38,451 nucleotides of DNA, taken from contig JAFIEE010000008.1 in assembly GCA_020832705.1 (NCBI GenBank), positions 1 to 38,451 of the forward strand, read 5' to 3'. Below are positions 27,997-36,564 of the stretch, in pieces. The stretch's first letter is position 1. Each line of letters begins with the position of its first letter. The notes under the pieces were generated by a model. It did no database searches. It had not been told where the DNA came from and was given only the letters and a program-made list of their open reading frames with translations. Source of the DNA: Paracoccaceae bacterium (GTDB lineage: Bacteria > Pseudomonadota > Alphaproteobacteria > Rhodobacterales > Rhodobacteraceae). Position numbers and translations under genes: made by a program.

Positions 27997-29289
27997 ATGG
28001 CGCTTGATGTGAACGGCGGGATCGCGGCCTATGACGCGCCCGAAAAGGACCTTTACGAACTGGGCGAAATGCCCCCGCTCGGCCATGTGCCAAAGCAGAT
28101 GTATGCCTGGGCGATCCGGCGCGAACGCCATGGCGAGCCGGAAACCGCGATGCAGGTCGAAGTGGTGGACACCTGGGAACTCGACAGCCACGAGGTGCTG
28201 GTGCTCGTGATGGCCGCAGGCGTCAACTACAACGGCGTCTGGGCCTCGCTCGGGGTGCCGATCTCGCCCTTCGACGGGCACAGGCAGCCCTATCATATCG
28301 CCGGGTCCGATGCCTCGGGCATTGTCTGGGCCGTGGGCGACAAGGTGAAGCGCTGGAAGGTCGGCGACGAGGTGGTGATCCACTGCAACCAGGACGACGG
28401 CGATGACGAACATTGCAACGGCGGCGACCCGATGTATTCGCCCAGCCAGCGCATCTGGGGTTATGAAACCCATGACGGCAGCTTTGCGCAGTTCTGTCGC
28501 GCGCAGGCGCAGCAGCTCATGCCGCGCCCGAAGCACCTGACCTGGGAGGAATCGGCCTGCTACACGCTGACGCTGGCCACCGCCTACCGGATGCTCTTCG
28601 GGCATGAACCGCATGACCTGAAACCCGGGCAGAACGTGCTGGTCTGGGGTGCCTCGGGTGGGCTTGGCTCCTACGCGATCCAGCTCATCAACACCGCCGG
28701 GGCGAATGCCATCGGCGTGATCTCGGACGAGGACAAGCGCGAATTCGTCATGGGGCTGGGTGCCAAGGGCGTGATCAACCGGCGCGATTTCAACTGCTGG
28801 GGCCAGTTGCCCACGGTCAATACCCCCGAATACAACGACTGGCTGAAGGAAGCGCGCAAGTTCGGCAAGGCAATCTGGGACATCACCGGCAAAGGCGTGA
28901 ATGTCGACATGGTGTTCGAGCACCCGGGCGAGTCAACGTTCCCGGTCTCCACGCTCGTGGTCAAGAAGGGCGGCATGGTGGTGATCTGCGCCGGGACCAC
29001 CGGTTACAACTGCACCTTTGACGTGCGCTACATGTGGATGCATCAGAAGCGCCTGCAGGGCAGCCATTTCGCCCACCTCAAACAGGCCTCTGCCGCCAAT
29101 CAGCTCATGATCGAGCGTCGCCTTGATCCCTGCATGTCCGAGGTCCTCCCCTGGGAGGAAATCCCGGACGCCCACATGAAGATGCGCCGCAACGAGCACA
29201 AGCCCGGCAACATGGCGGTGCTGGTGCAGGCCCCGCGCCCCGGGCTGCGTACCTTCGAGGACACGCTCGAGGCCAGCCGCAACCGCTGA
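27997..29289 (+). CDS. ccr: crotonyl-CoA carboxylase/reductase
   Basis: MALDVNGGIAAYDAPEKDLYELGEMPPLGHVPKQMYAWAIRRERHGEPE...AGSDASGIVWAVGDKVKRWKVGDEVVIHCNQDDGDDEHCNGGDPM, near-identical in pattern to Rhodobacter Ccr; GGAGG upstream of ATG 27997. Confidence 0.96.
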   Translation: MALDVNGGIAAYDAPEKDLYELGEMPPLGHVPKQMYAWAIRRERHGEPETAMQVEVVDTWELDSHEVLVLVMAAGVNYNGVWASLGVPISPFDGHRQPYHIAGSDASGIVWAVGDKVKRWKVGDEVVIHCNQDDGDDEHCNGGDPMYSPSQRIWGYETHDGSFAQFCRAQAQQLMPRPKHLTWEESACYTLTLATAYRMLFGHEPHDLKPGQNVLVWGASGGLGSYAIQLINTAGANAIGVISDEDKREFVMGLGAKGVINRRDFNCWGQLPTVNTPEYNDWLKEARKFGKAIWDITGKGVNVDMVFEHPGESTFPVSTLVVKKGGMVVICAGTTGYNCTFDVRYMWMHQKRLQGSHFAHLKQASAANQLMIERRLDPCMSEVLPWEEIPDAHMKMRRNEHKPGNMAVLVQAPRPGLRTFEDTLEASRNR

Positions 29290-29314
29290 ACGCGCGGAAA
29301 TCCGCGCAGGCAAG

Positions 29315-29340
29315 GGGGCCGTTTCGCAAGAAGCGGCCCC
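29315..29340 (+). terminator. stem-loop terminator downstream of ccr
   Basis: GGGGCCGTTTC-GCAA-GAAGCGGCCCC, 11-bp stem with one T-G wobble and GCAA tetraloop; no clear T tract. Confidence 0.65.
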
Positions 29341-29450
29341 TCGCGCATCTGCGCGACCGGGTATCAACCTTTTCTAAACCAAGCGAAGACTAGTCTGGGA
29401 CACCTCGCGGATCCGACCCGCGATTGTTCATCTTGCCCCGGAGTGTCGCT

Positions 29451-29690
29451 GTGCATCATGATTGGATCATCGAGGTTCTTGAAGATCTCAGGGCCTATTC
29501 GCGCGAAAACCGCCTCCACCGTCTGGCCGAGGAACTCGCCGCGCTGCGGCTGGTGGCCCTGACGGAAATCGCTTCGTCCGATCCACGGTTGCGGGCTGCT
29601 TCCGACAGCGCGGCGTCCTCGGGCGCCGTCCCGCAGACCGATCATGATCGCCCGCGCCAGCCTTTGGCCCCCTTCGGTCGGAACTTCTGA
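29451..29690 (+). CDS. small hypothetical protein
   Basis: Internal GTG gives MHHDWIIEVLEDLRAYSRENRLHRLAEELAALRLVALTEIASSD...; acidic/helical N-terminus unlike random GC-rich ORFs; annotated ORF start is 29424. Confidence 0.55.
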   Translation: MHHDWIIEVLEDLRAYSRENRLHRLAEELAALRLVALTEIASSDPRLRAASDSAASSGAVPQTDHDRPRQPLAPFGRNF

Positions 29691-29816
29691 AAGGCGGGGC
29701 GCTGTTGCGTTTCCGGCCTCGGCGTTCCCTTCGGTCATGCCCGTCCGGTTCGAATAGCGCCGCGCCTGTGGCAATTCGCACTCCACCCGCCCGGCGGCTT
29801 GGGCTAGGGTCCGGCC

Positions 29817-31352
29817 ATGACCAAGGTTGCCCTTGCAGACGCTCTTTCCGAGGATCAGGCCGAAGCCTGGGACCGGGTCGCTGCGGTTCTGGAAAACGCG
29901 GGCATCGATCTGACCGGGGCCGCCACCCGCGCACCCGCCGCCGATGCCGCGCCGCAGCTTCTGGCGATCCTGGGCAAGGCCGGATCGGGCAAGACCCTGC
30001 TGCTGGCGCGCCTCACCCGTGCCCTGACCGAAGCCGGGGTGGAACCGGTGACCGGCGATTACGAGCCGCGCCGCCGCCCGAATCAGCGCCGTCTGGCGAT
30101 TCTCGCGCCCACAAACAAGGCCGCCAGCGTGCTGCGCGCCCGCGGTGTTCCGGCGACCACCATTCACCGGATCATCTATACCCCCGTCTATGACCCGGAA
30201 TATGAAAAGATCGCGCAATGGCTGGCCGAAAACGGCGCCCGCCCGCAGATCGAGGGTCTGAGCGAGGCCGCGCTGGACCGCGCCGCGGCCTTTTACGCCA
30301 ATGTCCCGTCGATCCCCGGCGCGCTGGCCGCGGCCGGGTTGCGCGGGTCCGATTTCATTCGCGGCTGGAAACGGCGTGATGACCCGCTGGATATCGGTTT
30401 CGTCGATGAATGCTCCATGCTGGACGCGCGCCAGCTTGAGGATCTGCAGGAGATATTCTCCACCCTTGTCCTGTTCGGCGACCCGGCGCAGCTTCCGCCC
30501 GTGGGCGATTCGGGCGCGATGGTGTTCGAAACCCTGCCCGAGGCCCAGCGTATAACGCTCTCGCGCATACACCGGCAGGCGCGCGGCAACCCTATCCTTG
30601 ACCTGGCCCACGCGCTGGGCGATCCCGACCTCGGGTTCGAGGATTTCGAGCGCATGGTCGAAAGCGCCGCTGCCCGCGACAACCGCGTGGTTGTGGCGCG
30701 CGCCGTCGATGCCGGGCTGATGGCGCGCTCGCCGGTGCTGGTGTGGCGCAACGCCACGCGCATCCGGCTGATCCACGCCTTTCGCGCCGCCCATGACGCA
30801 CCCGCCGACGCGCTTCTGCCCGGCGAGCCGTTGATCTGTGACGGGCTGGAACTGCCGCTGAAGCATCGCAACAAGCGGCTTGATCTGGAAGCACGCGGGC
30901 TGATCAAGGGCGCGCAGGCGATTTATCTCGGCCCCGGGCGGCGGCCCGGGTTCTCGCGGCTGCATCTGGTGGGGCTGGAAGAGCCGCAGATCTCCGTCGC
31001 CTCGATCGTCAAGATCGAACGCGCCGAGGAGGAAGAGCCCTTCATCCCCTTCGCTGCCCACATGGGCGCTGCCTTCCTGCACGGTGCGGCGGTGACGATC
31101 CACAAGGCGCAGGGCTCCCAATGGCCCGAGGTGCAGGTCTTTGCCCCCGACCTGTTCGCCGCCGCCCGCGCCGGACGCACCGAGGCCGGGATCGCGCTGT
31201 GGAAGCGGCTGGCCTATGTCGCCATCACCCGCGCCGAGGCGCGCCTGCACTGGGTGGTGCGCAACCGCCTGCGCCGCCCGACCGAACCGCTGGGCACCGC
31301 CGATCTGGAAGCCGCCCCCGCACCGATGACCCTGACAGCCCCGCCCGCGTGA
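29817..31352 (+). CDS. RecD-like SF1 ATP-dependent DNA helicase
   Basis: 511 aa; Walker A GKAGSGKTLLLARL, VDECSMLD, C-terminal VTIHKAQGSQWPEV and VAITRAEARLHWV (UvrD_C_2). Confidence 0.88.
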   Translation: MTKVALADALSEDQAEAWDRVAAVLENAGIDLTGAATRAPAADAAPQLLAILGKAGSGKTLLLARLTRALTEAGVEPVTGDYEPRRRPNQRRLAILAPTNKAASVLRARGVPATTIHRIIYTPVYDPEYEKIAQWLAENGARPQIEGLSEAALDRAAAFYANVPSIPGALAAAGLRGSDFIRGWKRRDDPLDIGFVDECSMLDARQLEDLQEIFSTLVLFGDPAQLPPVGDSGAMVFETLPEAQRITLSRIHRQARGNPILDLAHALGDPDLGFEDFERMVESAAARDNRVVVARAVDAGLMARSPVLVWRNATRIRLIHAFRAAHDAPADALLPGEPLICDGLELPLKHRNKRLDLEARGLIKGAQAIYLGPGRRPGFSRLHLVGLEEPQISVASIVKIERAEEEEPFIPFAAHMGAAFLHGAAVTIHKAQGSQWPEVQVFAPDLFAAARAGRTEAGIALWKRLAYVAITRAEARLHWVVRNRLRRPTEPLGTADLEAAPAPMTLTAPPA

Positions 31353-31428
31353 GGGCGCTTGCCACTGGCGCCGCCGCCGCGCGATGCTTATCCTGCCGTG
31401 CCAGAGCCACCCCAACCCCGGAGCCGTC

Positions 31429-31665
31429 ATGCGCTGTGTCTTCGTCCAGTTCCGCTGCCACCCCGGCAAGACCTATGAGGTGGCCGATGCCATCTGGGAC
31501 CGCGAGGTGGTCTCGGAACTCTATTCCACCAGCGGCGAATACGACCTGATCGCCAAGGTCTATATCCCCGAAGACGCGGATGTGGGCCATTACCTGACCG
31601 AACGCCTGTTCGATATTCCCGGCATCAGCCGCACGCTGACCACCATGACCTTCCGGGCGTTCTGA
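31429..31665 (+). CDS. stand-alone Lrp/AsnC ligand-binding (RAM) domain protein
   Basis: 78 aa MRCVFVQFRCHPGKTYEVADAIWDREVVSELYSTSGEYDLIAKVYIPEDADVGHYLTERLFDIPGISRTLTTMTFRAF; no HTH. Confidence 0.85.
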   Translation: MRCVFVQFRCHPGKTYEVADAIWDREVVSELYSTSGEYDLIAKVYIPEDADVGHYLTERLFDIPGISRTLTTMTFRAF

Positions 31666-31666
31666 C

Positions 31667-32404
31667 ATGGCGCGGACCATCCTCATCACCGGCGCAAGCG
31701 CCGGGATCGGCCGCGACTGCGCGGAACGCTTCATTGCGCTCGGCTGGAATGTGGCGCTGCTGGCGCGCCGCGCCGAGGCGCTGGCCGAAGTCGCGGGTGA
31801 TGCGCCGAACGCCCTGGCGCTGCCGTGCGACGTGACGGATGATGCGGCGGTGGACGCGGCCTTCGATGCCACGGCGCAGCGCTTCGGGCGGCTGGACGTG
31901 CTGTTCAACAATGCCGGGCTGATGCCGAAAGGGGCGCTGATCGACGAGCTGTCCCCCGCCGACTGGCGCGCGGCGGTCGAGGTGAACCTGACCGGCATGT
32001 TCCTGTGTGCCCGCGCGGCCTTTGCCCGCATGCGGCGGCAGGTGCCCATGGGCGGGCGGATCATCAACAACGGCTCGGTCTCGGCCCATGCGGCGCGGCC
32101 CGGTTCGGTGGCCTATACCAGCACCAAGCACGCGATCACCGGGCTGACCAAGGCGCTGGAACTCGATGGCCGCGCATTCGACATCACCTGCGGGCAGATC
32201 GACATCGGCAATGCCCGCACGGACCTCGCCGAACGCATCGCCCGTGGCGTGCCGCAGGCCGATGGCACCATTCGCCCGGAACCGATGATGGAACTCGCCC
32301 ATGTCACCGACGCGGTGGTGCACATGGCGCGCCTGCCCGCACATGTGAACATGCCGTTCCTGACCGTGATGGCGGCGAAGATGCCGTTCCTGGCCCGGGG
32401 CTGA
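31667..32404 (+). CDS. SDR family oxidoreductase
   Basis: 245 aa, TILITGASAGIGRDCAERF...NNAGLMPKG...SVAYTSTKHAITGLTKAL (YxxxK). Confidence 0.93.
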   Translation: MARTILITGASAGIGRDCAERFIALGWNVALLARRAEALAEVAGDAPNALALPCDVTDDAAVDAAFDATAQRFGRLDVLFNNAGLMPKGALIDELSPADWRAAVEVNLTGMFLCARAAFARMRRQVPMGGRIINNGSVSAHAARPGSVAYTSTKHAITGLTKALELDGRAFDITCGQIDIGNARTDLAERIARGVPQADGTIRPEPMMELAHVTDAVVHMARLPAHVNMPFLTVMAAKMPFLARG

Positions 32405-32430
32405 GGCGCGCGCCGGGCGTCCGCCCGGGT

Positions 32431-32459
32431 CTTGAAACCCCGAAAATCCATGCCCATTT
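32431..32459 (+). promoter_or_regulatory. predicted RpoH (sigma32)-type promoter of hsp20
   Basis: CTTGAAA (32431-32437), 14-nt spacer, GCCCATTT (32452-32459); compare CTTGAAA-N11-16-CCCCATNT. Confidence 0.75.
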
Positions 32460-32466
32460 CCGGGGT

Positions 32467-32562
32467 GCCGGGCGCTGCACATGCGGGCCCGGCGGCTCAA
32501 GCACTGGCCCGTCCGGACCCGGAGGGCCGCATCAGCATCGCTTCAAAGGAGGATGACCCATG
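32467..32562 (+). promoter_or_regulatory. candidate ROSE-like RNA thermometer in hsp20 5'UTR
   Basis: Three consecutive hairpins; the last places UCGCU (32538-32542) opposite the Shine-Dalgarno AGGA (32550-32553), matching the U(U/C)GCU ROSE hallmark. Confidence 0.55.
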
Positions 32563-33021
32563 CGAGCATTCGATCCCACCCCGCTTTACCGTGCCACCGT
32601 CGGCTTCGACCGGATCGCCGACATGCTGGACCGCGTCATGGCCAGCGACGTGCAGGCACCGAGCTATCCGCCCTACAACATCGAGAAGGTGGACGAGAAC
32701 GCCTATCGCATCTCGATTGCCGTGGCCGGGTTCAGCGCCGAGGACCTGAACCTCGAGGTCAGGGAAAACGCGCTTCTGGTCAGCGCCCGGCGCGAGGAGC
32801 GTGACGAGGGCCGGACCTTCCTGCACCGCGGCATCGCCACCCGCGCCTTCGAGCGCCGTTTCCACCTGGCCGATCATGTCAAGGTGACGGGCGCCACCCA
32901 TGCCGACGGGATGCTGCACATCGACCTGGTGCGCGAGATCCCCGAAGCGCTGAAGCCGCGCCGGATCGAGATCGCGCGCGGCGAAGGGGCGCAGACGCTG
33001 GTCGAGGACAAGGCGGCCTGA
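32560..33021 (+). CDS. Hsp20/alpha-crystallin family small heat shock protein (IbpA-like)
   Basis: 153 aa, MRAFDPTPLYRATVGFDRIADMLDRV...YPPYNIEKVDENAYRISIAVAGFSAEDL...LHRGIATRAFERRFHLADHVKV. Confidence 0.94.
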   Translation: MRAFDPTPLYRATVGFDRIADMLDRVMASDVQAPSYPPYNIEKVDENAYRISIAVAGFSAEDLNLEVRENALLVSARREERDEGRTFLHRGIATRAFERRFHLADHVKVTGATHADGMLHIDLVREIPEALKPRRIEIARGEGAQTLVEDKAA

Positions 33022-33046
33022 CCGTCGGCAATCCCGCAAGACCGAT

Positions 33047-33072
33047 GGCGCATCCGCAAGGGTGCGCCTTTT
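33047..33072 (+). terminator. Rho-independent terminator of hsp20
   Basis: GGCGCATCC-GCAA-GGGTGCGCC followed by TTTT. Confidence 0.85.
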
Positions 33073-33098
33073 CCTGTCATGCGATGCCGGTTGAAGCG

Positions 33099-33190
33099 CC
33101 CCCCCCCCCGGCCACCCCCCCCCCCCACCCCCCCCCCCCCCCCCCCCGCCCCCGCCCGGGGGCGGGGCCCCGCCGGGGCCTGGCGCGGGG
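33099..33190. repeat. poly-C / GC low-complexity tract
   Basis: C runs of 11 (33099-33109), 12 (33115-33126) and 20 (33128-33147), followed by G/C-only sequence to ~33180. Confidence 0.95.
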
Positions 33191-33205
33191 CAATCGACGT
33201 GTGGT

Positions 33206-33802
33206 TCAGCCCGGCCGCTGCCGGGTCAGGATGTCGAATCCGGGGTGATCCGGGCAGGGGCCTTCAAGCGCGAACCCGCATTTTTCAAGCACCCGGCGCG
33301 AGGCGAGGTTGTCACCATGCACGCGGGCGAACTGGGTCTGCAGCGCCGGCATCATGGCGAAGCACTGGGCCGAGAACCGCGCGACCATGTCATGCCCGAT
33401 GCGCCGGCCCCAGTGGTCGCGCCCCAGCCAGTAGCCGATTTCGGCCCGCGACCGGTCGCTGGTGCCCGGTGCGAAGGACAGGCGCACCTGTCCGACAGGG
33501 ACCCCGTCCAGCACCACCGCGCGGACCAGGTGGTGTCTGCCTGCGTTGGACAGGGCAATCAGCTCGCGCGCCAGGGCTTCGTCGAGAGGGTCCGGGTAGG
33601 GTTCGGGCAGCAGTTTCCACACCTCGGGATCGTCCAGAAGCCGGACAAAGCGCGGCACGTCACGCGCGCGCCAGGGGCGCATCAGCATCCCCTGCGCCGG
33701 GGACGGGGGCGCGGGGGCACGTGCTGTCTGGCTGGGGCGGGAGCCTCCGCCCGGTTCCTCGGCGCGCTCGGGCGGTGGCGCGTCGCTGTTGCAGCCGAAC
33801 AT
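33206..33802 (-). CDS. GNAT family N-acetyltransferase (RimJ/RimL-like)
   Basis: MFGCNSD... then LMRPWRARDVPRFVRLLDDPEVWKLL...EIGYWLGRDHWGRRIGHDMVARF...VHGDNLASRRVLEKCGFALEG; SD GGAGGAAAG before ATG. Confidence 0.88.
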   Translation of the reverse strand: MFGCNSDAPPPERAEEPGGGSRPSQTARAPAPPSPAQGMLMRPWRARDVPRFVRLLDDPEVWKLLPEPYPDPLDEALARELIALSNAGRHHLVRAVVLDGVPVGQVRLSFAPGTSDRSRAEIGYWLGRDHWGRRIGHDMVARFSAQCFAMMPALQTQFARVHGDNLASRRVLEKCGFALEGPCPDHPGFDILTRQRPG

Positions 33803-33945
33803 CTTTCCTCCTCCAACGGGGCGGTGCGCCCGCAAACGGGGGCGCGTTGCCGGAACGACCCTGATCCTAACGCAAGACTCTTCGGCGGTTTACCAAAACC
33901 GGATCAACAGGGCGGCCATGCTGGTGAAACAATGCGTGATCGCGC

Positions 33946-34797
33946 TCAGCGGCCCCGGGCCCAGCCGCCGCCACCGCCCGCACCCAGCCTCACCGCCAGC
34001 GCCACCAGCGCATAGACCATGAATCCGAACGGCGCGCGCAGGATCATCGGCGCCAGTGCGGCGCGGGGCTTGGCTTCCTGCGCCATCAGTGCGGGAAACA
34101 GCCGGGCGATCTGGGCCACGCCACGGTTCTGGCGCGCGCGCACCCGGATCAGCGGGCCCAGCCCCTCGGGCAGGGGCCAGTCATAGGCTGCGGGCACCTG
34201 CACCCGCTCGGCGGGGGCGAACTGCAGCCGCGCGAACGTGTCGTCCGAGATGATGCGCGGCCAGTCGCCCCAGCGCGCGCGGCCTGCGGCAGTCAGTGCG
34301 AACAGCCCGTAGCCCGGCGCCGCCGAACGGTTGAACGGCACCTGCGCCCAGAACCGCGCATAGGCGCGCGTGACCGCACTGCGGGCTGGCGAAATCCGGG
34401 GCGTGGCACCGACAAAACGGGCCGTGCCCGGGTCCAGCGCGGCGGCCACCTGCGCCAGCAGCGCCGCGCTGACGGTCACATCGGCATCCAGGTAAAGCCG
34501 GTTGCCATGCGCGGCCGCACCGTCACCTGCGTCCAGCGCGGCGGGCTTGCCGCCCTCGGTGCGCTCCAGCACCATGAAGGACCAGCCGCGGGCGCGGATC
34601 GCCCCGGCGGCGGCTTTGGCGCGGGCGGCGGTGTCGTCGGTGCAGCCGTTGGCCACGACGATCACCTGCACCGGGCCGTGCGGTGCCGGATCGCTGGCCG
34701 CAAGCGCGCTCAGGCAGCGCCCGATCCAGGCGGCTTCGTTGCTGGCCGGGATGATGATGCTCAGCCCCCCCGCCGCCGGATCGGCCGGTTCACTCAC
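33946..34797 (-). CDS. glycosyltransferase family 2 protein
   Basis: GTG start; GLSIIIPASNEAAWIGRCLSAL...VIVVANGCTDDTA...GNRLYLDADVTVS; C-terminal hydrophobic segment. Confidence 0.88.
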   Translation of the reverse strand: MSEPADPAAGGLSIIIPASNEAAWIGRCLSALAASDPAPHGPVQVIVVANGCTDDTAARAKAAAGAIRARGWSFMVLERTEGGKPAALDAGDGAAAHGNRLYLDADVTVSAALLAQVAAALDPGTARFVGATPRISPARSAVTRAYARFWAQVPFNRSAAPGYGLFALTAAGRARWGDWPRIISDDTFARLQFAPAERVQVPAAYDWPLPEGLGPLIRVRARQNRGVAQIARLFPALMAQEAKPRAALAPMILRAPFGFMVYALVALAVRLGAGGGGGWARGR

Positions 34798-36554
34798 GGC
34801 GCCGCCCCGGCCGGATCGAAGGTCACAAGCGCTTCCCAGCGGGGGTTCTGGTCGGTGTTGTGACGCAGATGGCCCCAGCTTCCGTGACGGCCCGGACGGC
34901 TGACATCGTGATAAGCGGTGAACAGATCGCCACCGAGGGCATACCACGCGTCCAGCAACGGCGTGTAAAGCGCGGCCAGTTGCGGGGTATAGTTCAGATG
35001 GGTGAAGAATTCGGTGAGCGCCTCATCCTCGTTATGGGGCCAGACGCCGGCAACATGACTGCCGCCTTCATACATGATCAGATCCAGCCCCCAGCGCCGC
35101 GCCACATCGGCGTGATGCGGAAATATCTCGGTCGTCAGCCATTCCAGCGACCCCCTGGAGTTGCCCGTCACGGCGCCGTCGCGCAATTCGGCGGCGGCCA
35201 GGGCCACCGCGTGATCGAAGCGGTGCGCGGTCACATGCGCCTCGCGCGCAGCGCCGCGCAGACCCAGCGATTCGGCGTCGGCTTCGGCCCGGGCCAGTGA
35301 CTCGGCCAGCCAGTCGTGCACGGTCTCCACCTTTGTGTCGCGGCCGAGCGCGCCGTCGAAGTAGCCGGTGATCGCATAGGCATCGAACAGATCGGGCGGC
35401 GCGGGGTTGGCCGGGTCCTCGGCGCGCCAGAGCGGCGCGCGCAACTGTTCCTCCAGCCCCAGCCAGCCCGCCTGCGTGGCCAGCACGCGCACGAGCCGCT
35501 CATGCTGGCCCGCGAACACCTCGTCCCAGATCATCACCATCTGCGCGGCGCGCTTGGCGTAATACTGCTGCCACTGCCCTTCGTCGCCCCAGCGGGCTTC
35601 GGCGGCGTCGGCGGCCCAGCGCGCCTGCGTGAACTGCCAGTTCCAGACCTCGTTCGAAAATTCGACATGGGCGCGCAGCCCGGGATCCAGCGTGTCGCGC
35701 ACGGTTTCGGCATAGCGGCGGATGAAATCGTCATCGGCCAGATGCGGCAGGGTGAACCATGGATCGGCCTGCAACGCGTTGGCCAGCCGGATCATGACTT
35801 CCAGCGGGATGCCGGTGCCCTCCCACGAATAATCATCGATCCGGGGCCGATCCTCCCAGCGCGCCAGAGCGGAATTGTTGGTCCGACCCCAATTCAAGAA
35901 ACGCAGCAGGCGCAGGCCGTCCAGCCGGGCGGTCCAGTCCGGGTTGAAGATCTCGCCCTGCTCGAAGGCGTCGCGGTGGCGTTCATGCACCACGGTGATG
36001 TTGCGCACCGGGTCGTCCGGGTCGGTCTGGCGGATGGTGATCATCACCAGCCCGTCCCCCGGCGCGTAGTCGAACGTCAGCTGCCCGGCGGCGCGTCCGC
36101 GCCCGGGTATCACATTCTCGGCCCGGCCCCAGAGTTCGATCCGGCCCCTGCCTTCATGGGCGACGTGATAGCGCCCGGCCATGGCCGCGGCGTCTTCGGG
36201 CATGGCGGTCAGCACCAGCGTTGAAATGCCCTCCAGTTCGGGCGGGATACGGGTGGGCCAGCCCTGCGCGTCCAGAACGCCTGCCGCGCGCAGGTCGTCA
36301 TGGGTCCAACCGCCCCATTGCCCGGGCAGATGCCCGATCCAGCGGCGGCCAAGGCGCATCTTGTCGATGAAGGGGTCCTGCGTGCTCCAGTCCGAGGCCA
36401 CCGCCAGGTTCATGCCCAGCCATGGATCGGTGCCCGCGGCGGCCGGGGAGCGTGTTCCCTCCTGCGCGAATGCCCCGGGTGCGCCAAGCATCAGCAGGAC
36501 GCCGAGGCAAAGGGCAGTCACAGTCATGCCGGGTGCGGTCGGGGGCAAGCGCAT
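34794..36554 (-). CDS. secreted protein with glycoside-hydrolase (clan GH-A-like) features
   Basis: Signal peptide MRLPPTAPGMTVTALCLGVLLMLGAPGAFAQ; HVEFSNEVWNWQF and IMYEGGSHVAG as candidate acid/base and nucleophile motifs. Confidence 0.65.
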   Translation of the reverse strand: MRLPPTAPGMTVTALCLGVLLMLGAPGAFAQEGTRSPAAAGTDPWLGMNLAVASDWSTQDPFIDKMRLGRRWIGHLPGQWGGWTHDDLRAAGVLDAQGWPTRIPPELEGISTLVLTAMPEDAAAMAGRYHVAHEGRGRIELWGRAENVIPGRGRAAGQLTFDYAPGDGLVMITIRQTDPDDPVRNITVVHERHRDAFEQGEIFNPDWTARLDGLRLLRFLNWGRTNNSALARWEDRPRIDDYSWEGTGIPLEVMIRLANALQADPWFTLPHLADDDFIRRYAETVRDTLDPGLRAHVEFSNEVWNWQFTQARWAADAAEARWGDEGQWQQYYAKRAAQMVMIWDEVFAGQHERLVRVLATQAGWLGLEEQLRAPLWRAEDPANPAPPDLFDAYAITGYFDGALGRDTKVETVHDWLAESLARAEADAESLGLRGAAREAHVTAHRFDHAVALAAAELRDGAVTGNSRGSLEWLTTEIFPHHADVARRWGLDLIMYEGGSHVAGVWPHNEDEALTEFFTHLNYTPQLAALYTPLLDAWYALGGDLFTAYHDVSRPGRHGSWGHLRHNTDQNPRWEALVTFDPAGAAP

Positions 36555-36564
36555 GCGGCTCTCC

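Noticed and set aside
26359-28923. 854-aa minus-strand ORF antisense to plsB and ccr
   Set aside because: His/Arg/Gly/Gln-rich, low-complexity translation typical of antisense frames in high-GC DNA; both plus-strand genes are confidently identified.
29387-29396. 10-bp palindrome AGACTAGTCT upstream of the 29.4 kb small ORF
   Set aside because: Perfect but short and isolated; no second copy or context to support a function.
29364-31469. 701-aa minus ORF antisense to the RecD-like helicase
   Set aside because: Biased composition, no domain recognised, opposite a clear helicase.
33045-33248. ORFs 33045-33248 (+) and 33079-33864 (+) with poly-Pro translations
   Set aside because: Created by the poly-C tract and antisense to the GNAT gene; not credible proteins.
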